A stretch of DNA of 64,000 nucleotides from the NCBI RefSeq assembly GCF_965223525.1, contig NZ_CBDCWX010000005.1:806001-870000 (forward strand), in the 5' to 3' direction. A program made the position numbers and the translations under genes. The stretch is from Leptofilum sp965223525 (lineage in GTDB: Bacteria; Chloroflexota; Anaerolineae; Promineifilales; Promineifilaceae). The notes below the pieces were generated by a model. It saw only the letters and a program-made list of their open reading frames with translations, was not told the DNA's origin and searched no databases. Of the stretch, positions 25,637 through 33,969 are shown one piece after another; the stretch's first letter is position 1; each line of letters begins with the position of its first letter.

Positions 25637-26530
25637 TCACCCCACCGCCACTGTCGCCGACGGCGCATAGCCAAAATGCCGCTTGTACTCCCGGCTAAAC
25701 TGCGCCGGACTATTGTAACCAACCTGATAGCCCGCTTCACTCACCGTATATCCCTCTTTCAGCAATGTTTGTGCCCGAAATAGCTTCATCGCCTGAGCAT
25801 ACTTCACGGGCGAAACGTGCATCACCGCTTTGAAGCTGCGGTGGAAGCTGGAGGTACTCATATTGACCAAACGCGCCAGATACTCAACCGAAACTTTCTC
25901 ATCAAGGTGGTTCTGAATGTGGTTGACAGCTCTAGCGATTTTTTGGATTTGTCCCCGCTGTTCCAGCAGATGACGAAAGGAACTGGCTCCTGGACGGTCG
26001 TCGCACAGGACGCGGTAGTAAATTTCGTCAATGATGGCCTGGCTTAAAATGGTGATGTCGCGGGGGTCGTCCAATGCCTCTAAAAGGCGGATGGTGGGGT
26101 CAAGCAATTTATGGTTGATGGGCGCGGTAAAGATGCCGGAAGAAACGGCCGTTTCCTTTTCCCCCAACGCTTCCCCAACCCCATCCATCTGCAGCAACAA
26201 AGTAGCAATTCGACTCAAATCAACCCGAATACACGCAGCCAGCAAGGGAGCTTCTGCGGAGGCTGCCAATACCTCAATCTCCAGCGACATGGGCAAAAAC
26301 AGCGTCAAATAGCTGCCGACGCTGAAATCATACATTTCTCCGCCCACGTAACAGCAAACATTGCCCTGCCCCAAAACCACAATAAACGCCTCACACAACG
26401 TTTGCAGCCGCGCCCGCTGGTCAGAGGCCTTAAACAGCACTAGATCACGAATGGCTGACTCGTGAAAGCCCTCTTTTGTTGCCTGACGGCTCAGTAGCTC
26501 AGTTAAGGTTTGCTGCTTCAAGTTCATCAT
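25637..26530 (-). CDS. AraC-family transcriptional regulator
   Basis: This 297-residue regulator has an N-terminal AraC-type cupin region (about residues 20-165; FHESAIRDLVLFKASDQ is the entry) and a C-terminal double helix-turn-helix (about 195-295) with VNMSTSSFHRSFKAVMHVSP and YNSPAQFSREYKRHFG. This two-part form matches AraC_N-type regulators that often control adjacent oxidoreductases. ATG at 26530 is preferred because GGAG lies eight bases upstream; a TTG at 26563 would add eleven residues. It is divergent from an SDR gene at 26717, its likely target. The insertion ALGEKETAVSSG carries an ACGGCCGT octamer. Confidence 0.88.
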   Translation of the reverse strand: MMNLKQQTLTELLSRQATKEGFHESAIRDLVLFKASDQRARLQTLCEAFIVVLGQGNVCCYVGGEMYDFSVGSYLTLFLPMSLEIEVLAASAEAPLLAACIRVDLSRIATLLLQMDGVGEALGEKETAVSSGIFTAPINHKLLDPTIRLLEALDDPRDITILSQAIIDEIYYRVLCDDRPGASSFRHLLEQRGQIQKIARAVNHIQNHLDEKVSVEYLARLVNMSTSSFHRSFKAVMHVSPVKYAQAMKLFRAQTLLKEGYTVSEAGYQVGYNSPAQFSREYKRHFGYAPSATVAVG

Positions 26531-26648
26531 GTTTTTATCTCCAAATTTTATCTTTTTGCACAACTACATCGTAACAGAACGACGGCTCAAAGTATAGACA
26601 ATTCCGCCAACGAAGCAGGATTGTGCAAACATTAGGCGCGTTTATGTA

Positions 26649-26677
26649 TTCAAATAGATACCCGTCAGCAGTATAGT
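26649..26677 (+). promoter_or_regulatory. Candidate promoter for the SDR gene
   Basis: TTCAAA (26649-26654) and TATAGT (26672-26677) are spaced by 17 bases, about 40 bases upstream of the SDR start and within the AraC-SDR divergent region. It is a fair sigma-70-like match but unproven. Confidence 0.3.
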
Positions 26678-26716
26678 GTATGAAGCAAGCAGAAATGTTC
26701 AGATAAGGAAAGAATC

Positions 26717-27550
26717 ATGAGTAAGCAAACAGAACCAATTGCCTTAGTCACTGGCGCATCAGGCGGTATCGGTAAATCAATTGCCGAAAAGCTGGCAGCC
26801 AATGGCTTTTATGTCTTTGCGGCCGCTCGCAGGATGGACAAGCTGGAAGCGATGCGGACGAGCCAGATTGAACCTTTAAAACTGGATGTGACGGATGAGG
26901 CGGCGATAGAAACGGCCGTTGCCCACATCACACGCAGCAAAGGCCGCCTCGATGTCCTCGTCAACAACGCAGGCTACGGCCTCTATGGCACTATCGAAGG
27001 TCTATCTCCCCAAGCTGTCGAGCATGTCTTTGCCGTCAATGTCCTTGGCCTGGGCAGAATGACACAGGCCATCCTGCCTATGATGCGCCAGCAGCGATCC
27101 GGCACCGTCATCAACATTAGTTCCGTCGTTGGCAAAGTGTCCATGCCCGGTTTAGGTTGGTATGCGGCCAGCAAGCACGCCGTTGAAGGGATGACCGATG
27201 CGCTGCGGCTCGAAGTCAAGCAGTTCGGCATCAATGTCGTGCTGGTTGAGCCGGGCGTTATTGACACGGGCTTTGAAGATGTGGCCGTAAATACGCTGGA
27301 CAACAGCAATGAGCCGCCAGCCTATGCCCCAATGGTCGCCGCCTTCCGTCAGTCTGTCCGCGACAGCTATAAAAACGCGCCGGGGCCGGAGTTGGTCGCC
27401 CAAACGGTACTGAAAGCGTTGAGTAGCAACAGCCCCAAAGCTCGTTACCGCGTCGGGCGTGATGCCAAGCTGCTCATTACGGCTCGTCATCTGCTCGGTG
27501 ATGGCTTGTTTGACCGAGCGGTAGGGAGCCGTGTAAAAGCGGGAAAGTAA
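26717..27550 (+). CDS. SDR-family oxidoreductase
   Basis: This 277-residue classical short-chain dehydrogenase has TGASGGIG near residues 13-20, the AARRMDKL segment suggesting NADP(H), NNAGYG near 84 and YAASKH (catalytic Tyr and Lys) near 149-154. It is similar in layout to oxidoreductases annotated as SDR-type ketoreductases next to AraC regulators. The substrate is unknown. Its last codons and stop (SRVKAGK, TAA) lie inside a 55-base repeat that also ends the sirtuin gene near 59392, so the C-terminus may have been altered by that element. Confidence 0.88.
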   Translation: MSKQTEPIALVTGASGGIGKSIAEKLAANGFYVFAAARRMDKLEAMRTSQIEPLKLDVTDEAAIETAVAHITRSKGRLDVLVNNAGYGLYGTIEGLSPQAVEHVFAVNVLGLGRMTQAILPMMRQQRSGTVINISSVVGKVSMPGLGWYAASKHAVEGMTDALRLEVKQFGINVVLVEPGVIDTGFEDVAVNTLDNSNEPPAYAPMVAAFRQSVRDSYKNAPGPELVAQTVLKALSSNSPKARYRVGRDAKLLITARHLLGDGLFDRAVGSRVKAGK

Positions 27551-27585
27551 TTTGAAATAAGCAGAGCCATTTCTTCCGCTTTTAC
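27531..27585 (+). repeat. 55-base palindromic element, copy 1 (at SDR gene end)
   Basis: The element starts GTGTAAAAGCGGGAAAG and ends CCGCTTTTAC, so its ends pair into a hairpin of about 13 bases around a middle with GAAATAAGCAGAGCCATT. A second copy in the opposite orientation is at 59343-59397, with about 50 of 55 positions identical. Copy 1 supplies the final codons and stop of the SDR gene. Confidence 0.85.
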
Positions 27586-27589
27586 CTAA

Positions 27590-27642
27590 GTAAATCACAA
27601 TTTCGCAGCTCATTTTTTATCAAAATACTTTTTGTGATTTAC
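27590..27642. promoter_or_regulatory. 11-base inverted repeat upstream of the diheme lipoprotein gene
   Basis: GTAAATCACAA (27590-27600) and TTGTGATTTAC (27632-27642) are perfect inverted repeats around a 31-base AT-rich loop. The right arm is followed by ACAA, giving TTGTGATTTACACAA, which is loosely CRP/FNR-like. It sits 20 bases before the lipoprotein start and could be an operator or an RNA hairpin. Confidence 0.45.
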
Positions 27643-27662
27643 ACAATATTAGGAGGTTAGTT

Positions 27663-28277
27663 ATGCGACTAAGATTGAATCGCCCAGTTTTGTTTACGGC
27701 CGTTTTCCTCACCACCCTCCTCCTCACTGCTTGCCAAACAGAGGAACCACCACCTGGGACACCCGTCGGCAATCAACCCGCCGCCACCACTCAGTCTATA
27801 GATGGCGAACCATTCGACATTGTTATGAGCGTCTTGACCAGCCCCCGCTGTAGCAACTGCCACCCAACGGCCGATCAGCCGCTGCAACGCGACGAGCAGA
27901 TTCCCCACCTCTTCAACGTGACACGGGGCGAGGAAAATCACGCTGGTCCCGTGCAAACCTGCGACACTTGCCACCATGAAGAAAACAACCTCTACAGCAA
28001 CGTGCCCGGCGCGCCTCACTGGGGCTTGGCTCCGCAAAGCATGGGCTGGCACGGGCTAACCGATGCCGAGGTTGTCGCCGCTCTACTTGACCCAGCCAAA
28101 AATGGTGGCCGCACCCATGAAGATTTGCTGCACCACATGAGCGAAGACCCGCTGGTCTTGTGGGCGTGGGAACCGGGAAACGGCCGTACGCCACCCCCAG
28201 TTTCCCACGAACAATTTATTCAATCACTAGAAGCGTGGCTCGCTGCGGGTGCGCTAATACCGACGGAGACGGAATAA
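27663..28277 (+). CDS. Diheme c-type cytochrome lipoprotein
   Basis: This 204-residue protein begins with a hydrophobic signal ending in the lipobox LLTAC, so it is probably a membrane-anchored extracytoplasmic lipoprotein. Two heme-binding CxxCH motifs are visible: CSNCH near residue 63 and CDTCH near 100. The region between them carries histidines that may act as axial ligands. The gene precedes a [2Fe-2S] subunit and a Tat-exported molybdopterin subunit, so it is a likely electron acceptor for that oxidoreductase. The whole family is poorly described. Ribosome site AGGAGG precedes the ATG. Confidence 0.82.
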   Translation: MRLRLNRPVLFTAVFLTTLLLTACQTEEPPPGTPVGNQPAATTQSIDGEPFDIVMSVLTSPRCSNCHPTADQPLQRDEQIPHLFNVTRGEENHAGPVQTCDTCHHEENNLYSNVPGAPHWGLAPQSMGWHGLTDAEVVAALLDPAKNGGRTHEDLLHHMSEDPLVLWAWEPGNGRTPPPVSHEQFIQSLEAWLAAGALIPTETE

Positions 28278-28285
28278 AACACCCG

Positions 28286-28394
28286 GCAGTTAAAACTGCG
28301 GACTACGCCAACAAAGTCGGCCTTCGCCGACTATAGCAGGCCATTTTTAGTCCGCGAAGGCGGACTTGGCAGTAGTTGCCGCGAATTTATTCGC
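28286..28394. repeat. Cluster of three to four small hairpins before the iorA-like gene
   Basis: AGTCGGC-CTTC-GCCGACT (28315-28332) and AGTCCGC-GAAG-GCGGACT (28349-28366) are perfect seven-base hairpins, and near-copies of each other in inverted orientation. GCAGTT/AACTGC (28286-28299) lies before them and GCGAATTTATTCGC (28381-28394) after. The cluster fills the gap between the cytochrome and the [2Fe-2S] subunit genes. It may be a dispersed repeat or a transcript-stabilising structure. Confidence 0.7.
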
Positions 28395-28412
28395 TAAGAA
28401 AGGAGTTCAATC

Positions 28413-28880
28413 ATGGAAATCAACTTCAAAATAAACGACAACCCCATCACCGTAGACGTTGACCCCAATATGCCCCTGCTGTGGGTTGTGCGCGACGAGC
28501 TTGGCCTAAAGGCCACCAAATACGGCTGCGGCCGAGGCATGTGCGGCGCTTGTTCCCTCCATGTGGATGGCAACCTCTTCCGCTCCTGTACCTACCCCGT
28601 GCAATTGGCTGAAGGCAAAGAGGTAATGACACTGGAGGGGCTTTCTGAAAGTGCGGAAAATCTGCACCCCGTTCAGCAAGCGTGGCTGGAAGAAAACGTC
28701 CCCCAATGTGGCTACTGTCAGCCGGGTTTTATGATGGCGGCGGCCAAGCTAATTATCGAAATCCCCAATCCCACCGACGAGGAGATCAAACAAAACATCA
28801 GCAATATCTGTCGCTGCGGTACGCATCCCCGCATCATGAAGGCTATTCGTCGCGCGGCTGAAATTAACCAGGGTAGTTAG
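28413..28880 (+). CDS. [2Fe-2S] subunit of a molybdenum hydroxylase (IorA-like)
   Basis: This 155-residue small subunit carries two [2Fe-2S] clusters. The plant-ferredoxin-type site is GCGRGMCGACSLHVDG near residues 38-53 with a later Cys in FRSCTYP. The second, all-helical domain has QCGYCQPGFMMAAA near 102-115 and NICRCGTHPRI near 130-140. This is the form found in isoquinoline 1-oxidoreductase and aldehyde oxidoreductases lacking an FAD subunit. It passes electrons from the molybdopterin subunit encoded ten bases downstream, probably to the diheme lipoprotein. Ribosome site AAAGGAG is present. Confidence 0.92.
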   Translation: MEINFKINDNPITVDVDPNMPLLWVVRDELGLKATKYGCGRGMCGACSLHVDGNLFRSCTYPVQLAEGKEVMTLEGLSESAENLHPVQQAWLEENVPQCGYCQPGFMMAAAKLIIEIPNPTDEEIKQNISNICRCGTHPRIMKAIRRAAEINQGS

Positions 28881-28890
28881 GAGCTGAATC

Positions 28891-31107
28891 ATGAGCAGAA
28901 AGAATGTACAGACAGAAAATGAACCAATCAAAAAACGGGGTCGTATCTCCCGCCGTGGCTTTCTAAAATTTGGCGGCATTGCTTTGGCTGGCTCCGTCGC
29001 CGCCATCTACTTTGGCCGCACTCCCTTAAGAAGGCTCGCGGCTGAGATCATCGCCGAGCAAGAGTTTGCCCACGGCATCAACACCCTGCAACCAGACCTC
29101 GTCTTTGAAATGCAGGCCGACAACAGCCTGCTGCTCAAAGCGGCCAAGGTGGAAATGGGACAGGGCATCTTTACTGGGCTGGCGATGCTGGCCGTTGAAG
29201 AGTTGGACATCCCGCTGGCACAGGTGAAAGTGATACCGAGTTCGACGGCCGAGGGCATGATTGATACGGCTGGCACATCGGGCAGTTCCACCACCAGCAG
29301 CCTCTATCAACCCATTCGGGAAACGGCCGCAACCTTTCGCGAAATGCTCAAGCTAGCGGCCGCTGCACAGTGGGGTGTTGCTGTCTCGCAGGTTCGCACA
29401 GACGCTGGCTTCGTCAGCGCAGGTGAGCGGCAAATGCCCTACATTGACGTGGTCAACAGCACCACCGAGTGGGAAATCCCCGACACGCCACCGCTGCGCC
29501 CGGCTTCATCTTTCAAAGTAGTGGGCACGGAGCAACCTCGCATTGATTTGCAACCGAAGGTGCTGGGCGAAGCCATCTACGGGCTGGATGCCGAGATACC
29601 CTCTATGCTCCACGCTAACGTGCTGAAATGCCCCTTTATTGGTGGCACATTGCAAAATCTGGACGTGGCCGCCGCTAAAGCCTTCCCCGGCGTGGTGGAA
29701 GTCATTCAACAGGATGATTTGGTAGCTGTGGTGGCTGAGAATCGTTACGCGGCCGAGATGGGCAAGCGGCAACTCAACGCGGAATGGACAGTGCCTAAAA
29801 TTTGGCAGCAGCAGGAGCTTGATGACCTTGTCACGGTGGGAACGACATCACCTGTCAATATCCAGCGCGAGGGCAATGTCAACAGCCAATTTAACGGTGG
29901 GACAGAGACGCTGGTTGAAGCGGAATATCGTGTGCCCACAGGTGTTCACGCCCACATGGAGCCGAACGGGGCGATTGCTGATGTGCAGGGGGATAGGGTG
30001 CTCGTCATTACGGGAACGCAAGGGCCGGCTCGGGTTCAAAGTGGGGTGGCTCAAGCGCTGGGCATTGATGCTGAGAATGTGGAGGTGCAGCATGTCTACC
30101 TCGGCGGTGGTTTTGGGCGGCGCTTTTGGCTCGATCCTTCGCCCGATGCAGCGCGTCTTTCGCAAATGATGGGTCGTCCCGTTCACGTGCTTTGGGATAG
30201 GGAGACTGAATTTTTGTGCGGTGTGGTTCGACCGTCTACGCATCACACGCTGCGGGCGAAGTTAAACGGTGCGGGTGAATTGACAGCGATTGAACACAAC
30301 GTCGCTTCTGGCGAGCAGGGGTTGGGGCTTATTCCCTTGCCATTTTCTGTTCAGCCAATCCTCGGCGCGGACTTGATGAACGTGGCGCATGGCGCATCCT
30401 TTCTTTACGAAGTTGAAAATCGGGATGCCACCGTCTGGCATATTGATGTGCCTTATGACACGGGGATTTGGCGGGCGATTGGGATGTTCCCGAATGGCTT
30501 TGCCATAGAGAGCTTTATGGATGAAGTGGCGCAGGCGGCGGGGCAAGACCCCTTTGATTTTCGTTTGGCTTATTTGCAAGGCTCGGATGAGAAGCTGCGC
30601 CGGATGCGTGATGTTTTGCAACGCCTGCGTGCAGAAAGCGGTTGGGATGATCCGAAGGCTGAGGGGGTTGGGCGTGGCTTGGCGATTGTCAATGACCGCC
30701 GCACGGTAGCCGCTTCGGTGATTGAGGTCAAGGTGGAGGAGGGCAAAATTCATGTGGTTCGGGTGACGTCGGCCATTGACCCCGGCGTTGTCATCAACCC
30801 CGAGGGGGTGCGGATGCAGGTTGAGGGGTGTGTGATGATGGGGATTGGGGCGGCGCTGTATGAGGAAACGGCCGTTAAGGACGGCCAATTCACCGCCAGC
30901 AACTATCACCAATACCCGATGGCAACCCTAGCCGATACACCTACTGAGATTAACGTCATCTTGCTTGAAGGCTCAGACAGACCATCGGGCGTGGGCGAGC
31001 CGCCTTTAGGACCTATCGCCCCCGCCATTGCCAACGCCATTTTTGATTTAACCGGTCATCGCTTGCGGCAGTTGCCTTTGCAGAAGGCGTTAACGGCCGT
31101 TATTTAA
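28891..31107 (+). CDS. Xanthine dehydrogenase-family molybdopterin subunit (IorB-like), Tat-exported
   Basis: This 738-residue large subunit binds the molybdenum cofactor and oxidises aldehydes or N-heterocycles. The N-terminus has a twin-arginine signal (SRRGFLKFGGIALAGSVAA, residues about 19-37), so it is exported folded. Visible family features are KVEMGQGIFTGLAMLAVEEL near 87-106, an EAEYRVPTGVHAHMEPNGAI segment near 338-357, GGGFGRRF near 403, and a C-terminal GVGEPPLGPIAPAIANAI with the catalytic-site glutamate (GVGEPP). The substrate is not determinable. It lacks an FAD subunit partner, as IorAB does. Confidence 0.9.
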   Translation: MSRKNVQTENEPIKKRGRISRRGFLKFGGIALAGSVAAIYFGRTPLRRLAAEIIAEQEFAHGINTLQPDLVFEMQADNSLLLKAAKVEMGQGIFTGLAMLAVEELDIPLAQVKVIPSSTAEGMIDTAGTSGSSTTSSLYQPIRETAATFREMLKLAAAAQWGVAVSQVRTDAGFVSAGERQMPYIDVVNSTTEWEIPDTPPLRPASSFKVVGTEQPRIDLQPKVLGEAIYGLDAEIPSMLHANVLKCPFIGGTLQNLDVAAAKAFPGVVEVIQQDDLVAVVAENRYAAEMGKRQLNAEWTVPKIWQQQELDDLVTVGTTSPVNIQREGNVNSQFNGGTETLVEAEYRVPTGVHAHMEPNGAIADVQGDRVLVITGTQGPARVQSGVAQALGIDAENVEVQHVYLGGGFGRRFWLDPSPDAARLSQMMGRPVHVLWDRETEFLCGVVRPSTHHTLRAKLNGAGELTAIEHNVASGEQGLGLIPLPFSVQPILGADLMNVAHGASFLYEVENRDATVWHIDVPYDTGIWRAIGMFPNGFAIESFMDEVAQAAGQDPFDFRLAYLQGSDEKLRRMRDVLQRLRAESGWDDPKAEGVGRGLAIVNDRRTVAASVIEVKVEEGKIHVVRVTSAIDPGVVINPEGVRMQVEGCVMMGIGAALYEETAVKDGQFTASNYHQYPMATLADTPTEINVILLEGSDRPSGVGEPPLGPIAPAIANAIFDLTGHRLRQLPLQKALTAVI

Positions 31108-31122
31108 AAGAGAGACTGCGTC

Positions 31123-32337
31123 ATGAAAAAAAGAAAACCATTCCTAATCAGTCTATTAATCATTGCAGTTATCGGTATTTACTTAGCCTTTACCTGGCGG
31201 CAGTTTTATTGGACACGCGTGTTGGCTTGGGGCAATGGCGGTGTCGAAGATTACCAGATATTCCCCACCCGCCCTATGGAAGCGGCAGATGAACCGTGGG
31301 ATTTTCCCAATGCCACCGTTGAGGAACAAACAGCGTTGGCACAGACACTTGACAACATTCCTGCCACCCTTGAGATTGAGGGTCATCAAACCAGCGATTT
31401 CTCCACCTTCCTCACCAATACCGAAACTACAGCGTTTTTGGTTATCAAAGAAGGCGAGCTTGTTTATGAGCAGTATTTCAATGGATATGAGCGCGACTCG
31501 GTGTTTAGCACTTTTTCCGTTTCCAAATCGTTCATTTCGGCTCTGATTGGCTTGGCTATCGAAGACGGTTTTATTGGCAGCGAGAATGATTCTATTGCCA
31601 TCTATCTGCCTGAGTTTGTCGGTACCGAAATGGAAAAGATTACGATTCACGATCTGTTGACAATGACATCTGGTATCCGGTTTGAGGGGACGCTAATGCC
31701 CTGGGACGATTTTGCCCGCACCTATTACACGCCTGATCTGCGGCAACTGGCTTTGACGGCCGAATCGGAGTCGCCAACGGGTGTGCAGTGGGAGTACAAC
31801 GATTATCATCCGCTGCTGCTGGGACTGATTTTGGAACGAGCCACGGGAACGGAAATTACAGCCTATTTGGAAAGCAAATTGTGGGCAAATTTGGGGACCG
31901 AGTTTGATGGCTCTTGGAGCCTAGACGAATTTGGTTTTGAAAAATTGGCTAGTGGTTTGAATGCGCGGCCCATTGATTACGCCAAATTTGGTTTGCTGTT
32001 TTTGAATAACGGCCGTTTCGGCAATGAAACCCTCTTGTCAGAAGAATGGGTGCAGCGTTCAACTCGTTATCTGCCCGATGACAACCCTTTGTTAACCGAT
32101 GTCCCTGGCTCTACCATGGGCTTGTCAGAACACCCCTACCGCTACAAATACTTTTGGTGGATTAATCCACAGGAAAATCGAGCCGACGACTTTTTTGCCT
32201 ACGGCAATTTTGGGCAGTTTATTTACATCTCGCCAGACACGGACAGTATCGTGGTGCGCTTTGGCGAAACCGCAGGGGATTACACTGGCTGGACGGATGT
32301 TTTTTCAACCATTGCCGAAATAGACACGCAGAGCTAA
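31123..32337 (+). CDS. Serine hydrolase (beta-lactamase / class C family)
   Basis: This 404-residue protein has an N-terminal membrane anchor or signal (residues about 6-26) and a serine beta-lactamase-like domain. The nucleophile motif SVSK (Ser-x-x-Lys) is near residue 133 in FSVSKSFISALIG, YND (Tyr-x-x general base region) near 225, and an HDLLTMTSGI helix near 177. These are typical of class C/esterase EstB-like proteins. The substrate is unknown. It follows the molybdenum enzyme by 15 bases and may share its transcript. An exported location is inferred. Confidence 0.83.
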   Translation: MKKRKPFLISLLIIAVIGIYLAFTWRQFYWTRVLAWGNGGVEDYQIFPTRPMEAADEPWDFPNATVEEQTALAQTLDNIPATLEIEGHQTSDFSTFLTNTETTAFLVIKEGELVYEQYFNGYERDSVFSTFSVSKSFISALIGLAIEDGFIGSENDSIAIYLPEFVGTEMEKITIHDLLTMTSGIRFEGTLMPWDDFARTYYTPDLRQLALTAESESPTGVQWEYNDYHPLLLGLILERATGTEITAYLESKLWANLGTEFDGSWSLDEFGFEKLASGLNARPIDYAKFGLLFLNNGRFGNETLLSEEWVQRSTRYLPDDNPLLTDVPGSTMGLSEHPYRYKYFWWINPQENRADDFFAYGNFGQFIYISPDTDSIVVRFGETAGDYTGWTDVFSTIAEIDTQS

Positions 32338-32380
32338 ATGATTCAAGATTGGCTCAATATAGAATCGAAGGAGACAAAAA

Positions 32381-32779
32381 ATGCGATTAATTGCACTTGA
32401 ATATGGAGACAATGTGGCAGCACGAGACAAAATTATTTATTGGATCACAACGGGTCTGTTATCGGCCTCAATGATCATGAGTGCACTGACGTATGTGCTG
32501 CAAAATGAAATGATGGGCGAAAACTTTATGCGCTTAGGACATCCAGCTTATCTTGTTTACCCATTGGCCCTAGCCAAGACATTGGGCATCATCGCCATTT
32601 TAACGAAGCGATCGCCGCTTCTAAAGGAATGGGCATATGCAGGCTTCTTTTTTGACTTTGTGCTGGCTCTAATGGCACACATTGCATTAGGTGATGTTCA
32701 ATTTGTTTTACCCGTAATCACCATCATCCTTCTTCTCGTCTCCCGCTTTTACGATCCGAAGGTTTTTGGGACTGCTTAA
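32381..32779 (+). CDS. DoxX-like membrane protein
   Basis: This 132-residue protein has four membrane segments, at about residues 21-40, 59-77, 87-106 and 107-123. The layout with GHPAYLVYPLALAKTLGIIAIL near 56-77 and a late FVLALMAHIALGD resembles the DoxX-like family of small membrane proteins. The start at 32381 has AAGGAGA upstream. The following SDR begins 34 bases later. The two are plausibly co-transcribed, and both may belong to redox defence, but nothing direct shows this. Confidence 0.75.
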   Translation: MRLIALEYGDNVAARDKIIYWITTGLLSASMIMSALTYVLQNEMMGENFMRLGHPAYLVYPLALAKTLGIIAILTKRSPLLKEWAYAGFFFDFVLALMAHIALGDVQFVLPVITIILLLVSRFYDPKVFGTA

Positions 32780-32813
32780 ATCACAAGAATTTACTGTTTT
32801 GAGAGGCAAACAC

Positions 32814-33740
32814 ATGAGCAAAAATTGGACAACGGCTGATATCCCCAACTTAACAGGCAAAGTCGTCATCATAACAGGCGGCAACAGCGGCCTTGGCTTT
32901 GAAACAGCGAAAGAGTTGGCACGTAAGGGCACGCACACGATCCTCGCTTGTCGCAATATGGAAAAAGCAGGAGCTGCTTGGTCAGCAATTCGGGCGGAAA
33001 TTCCAGAAGCGAAAGGTGAATTGATGGAACTCGATCTGGCTAGCTTGGCTTCGGTGCGTCGTTTCGCTGCCAGCTTCAAAGCCAAATACAAGCAACTTGA
33101 TCTTCTCGTCAACAACGCTGGTATCGGTGGGGCAACTTACAGCCTGACCGAAGATGGTTTTGAAAAACAACTGGGTGTGAACCATTTGGGGCATTTTGCC
33201 TTGACGGGTCTTTTGTTGGATATGCTGACGGCAACGCCAAAAGCGCGGGTCGTTAATGTTTCCAGCGGCATTTATCGTTTTGGCAAGATCGATTTTGATG
33301 ATCTGACATTTGCTAACGGAAAAGAATACACGCCGATGAAGGGATATAGCCGTTCCAAACTGGCAAATATGCTGTTCACGCACGAATCGCAGCGTCGTTT
33401 ACAGGCAGCAGGCGTGGATACTATCGCTGTTGCTGCTCATCCGGGTGCTTCAAGAACAAATATAGAGGCTAATGCACCGCCGCCCGATACGTTGTCATCG
33501 AAACTTTTTGCTGGGCTGCTCAGTCCTTTGCGGCAAAGCGCGGCAATGGGGGCACTGCCGACCTTGCGAGCGGCCGTTGATCCCGCCACAAAGGGCGGTG
33601 ATTTTTACGGGCCGGATGGTTTTCAGGAGATAAGGGGGTATCCGGTATTGGTTCAGTCCAATGCGGCTGCCCGCGACGAGGAGGATGGATACCGCCTTTG
33701 GGAGACGTCTGAACAGTTGACAGGTGTCCAGTACAGTTAG
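32814..33740 (+). CDS. SDR-family oxidoreductase (retinol dehydrogenase-like)
   Basis: This 308-residue short-chain dehydrogenase has the cofactor motif TGGNSGLGFETAKELA near residues 22-37, CRNMEKA for NADP(H), NNAGIGG near 98, SSGIYRF and the YSRSKLAN active site near 178-185. The long C-terminal tail resembles WW-domain oxidoreductase / retinol dehydrogenase-type SDRs. I chose ATG 32814 with GAGAGG upstream rather than the in-frame TTG at 32766 that overlaps the DoxX-like gene. The substrate is unknown. Confidence 0.88.
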   Translation: MSKNWTTADIPNLTGKVVIITGGNSGLGFETAKELARKGTHTILACRNMEKAGAAWSAIRAEIPEAKGELMELDLASLASVRRFAASFKAKYKQLDLLVNNAGIGGATYSLTEDGFEKQLGVNHLGHFALTGLLLDMLTATPKARVVNVSSGIYRFGKIDFDDLTFANGKEYTPMKGYSRSKLANMLFTHESQRRLQAAGVDTIAVAAHPGASRTNIEANAPPPDTLSSKLFAGLLSPLRQSAAMGALPTLRAAVDPATKGGDFYGPDGFQEIRGYPVLVQSNAAARDEEDGYRLWETSEQLTGVQYS

Positions 33741-33969
33741 AGCGAATTAGCAGAAGCCTGCCGCAGTGTCTGGCGGACAATAATAATTTGCGGCTTAGCT
33801 TAATATTGGGTTACGGAGCCGGCCATTTCGAACTGTTGGTAGGCAAGTCGTCGCGTGATGTACAATTGCGCGGACGATTTGAGTGGCTATAAGGAAAACA
33901 CTCCCCCTCTGATGAGGAAAAAATCGCTCAGTTTTCAACGGTACCAACCTAATCGCTTAGAGGAGATAG

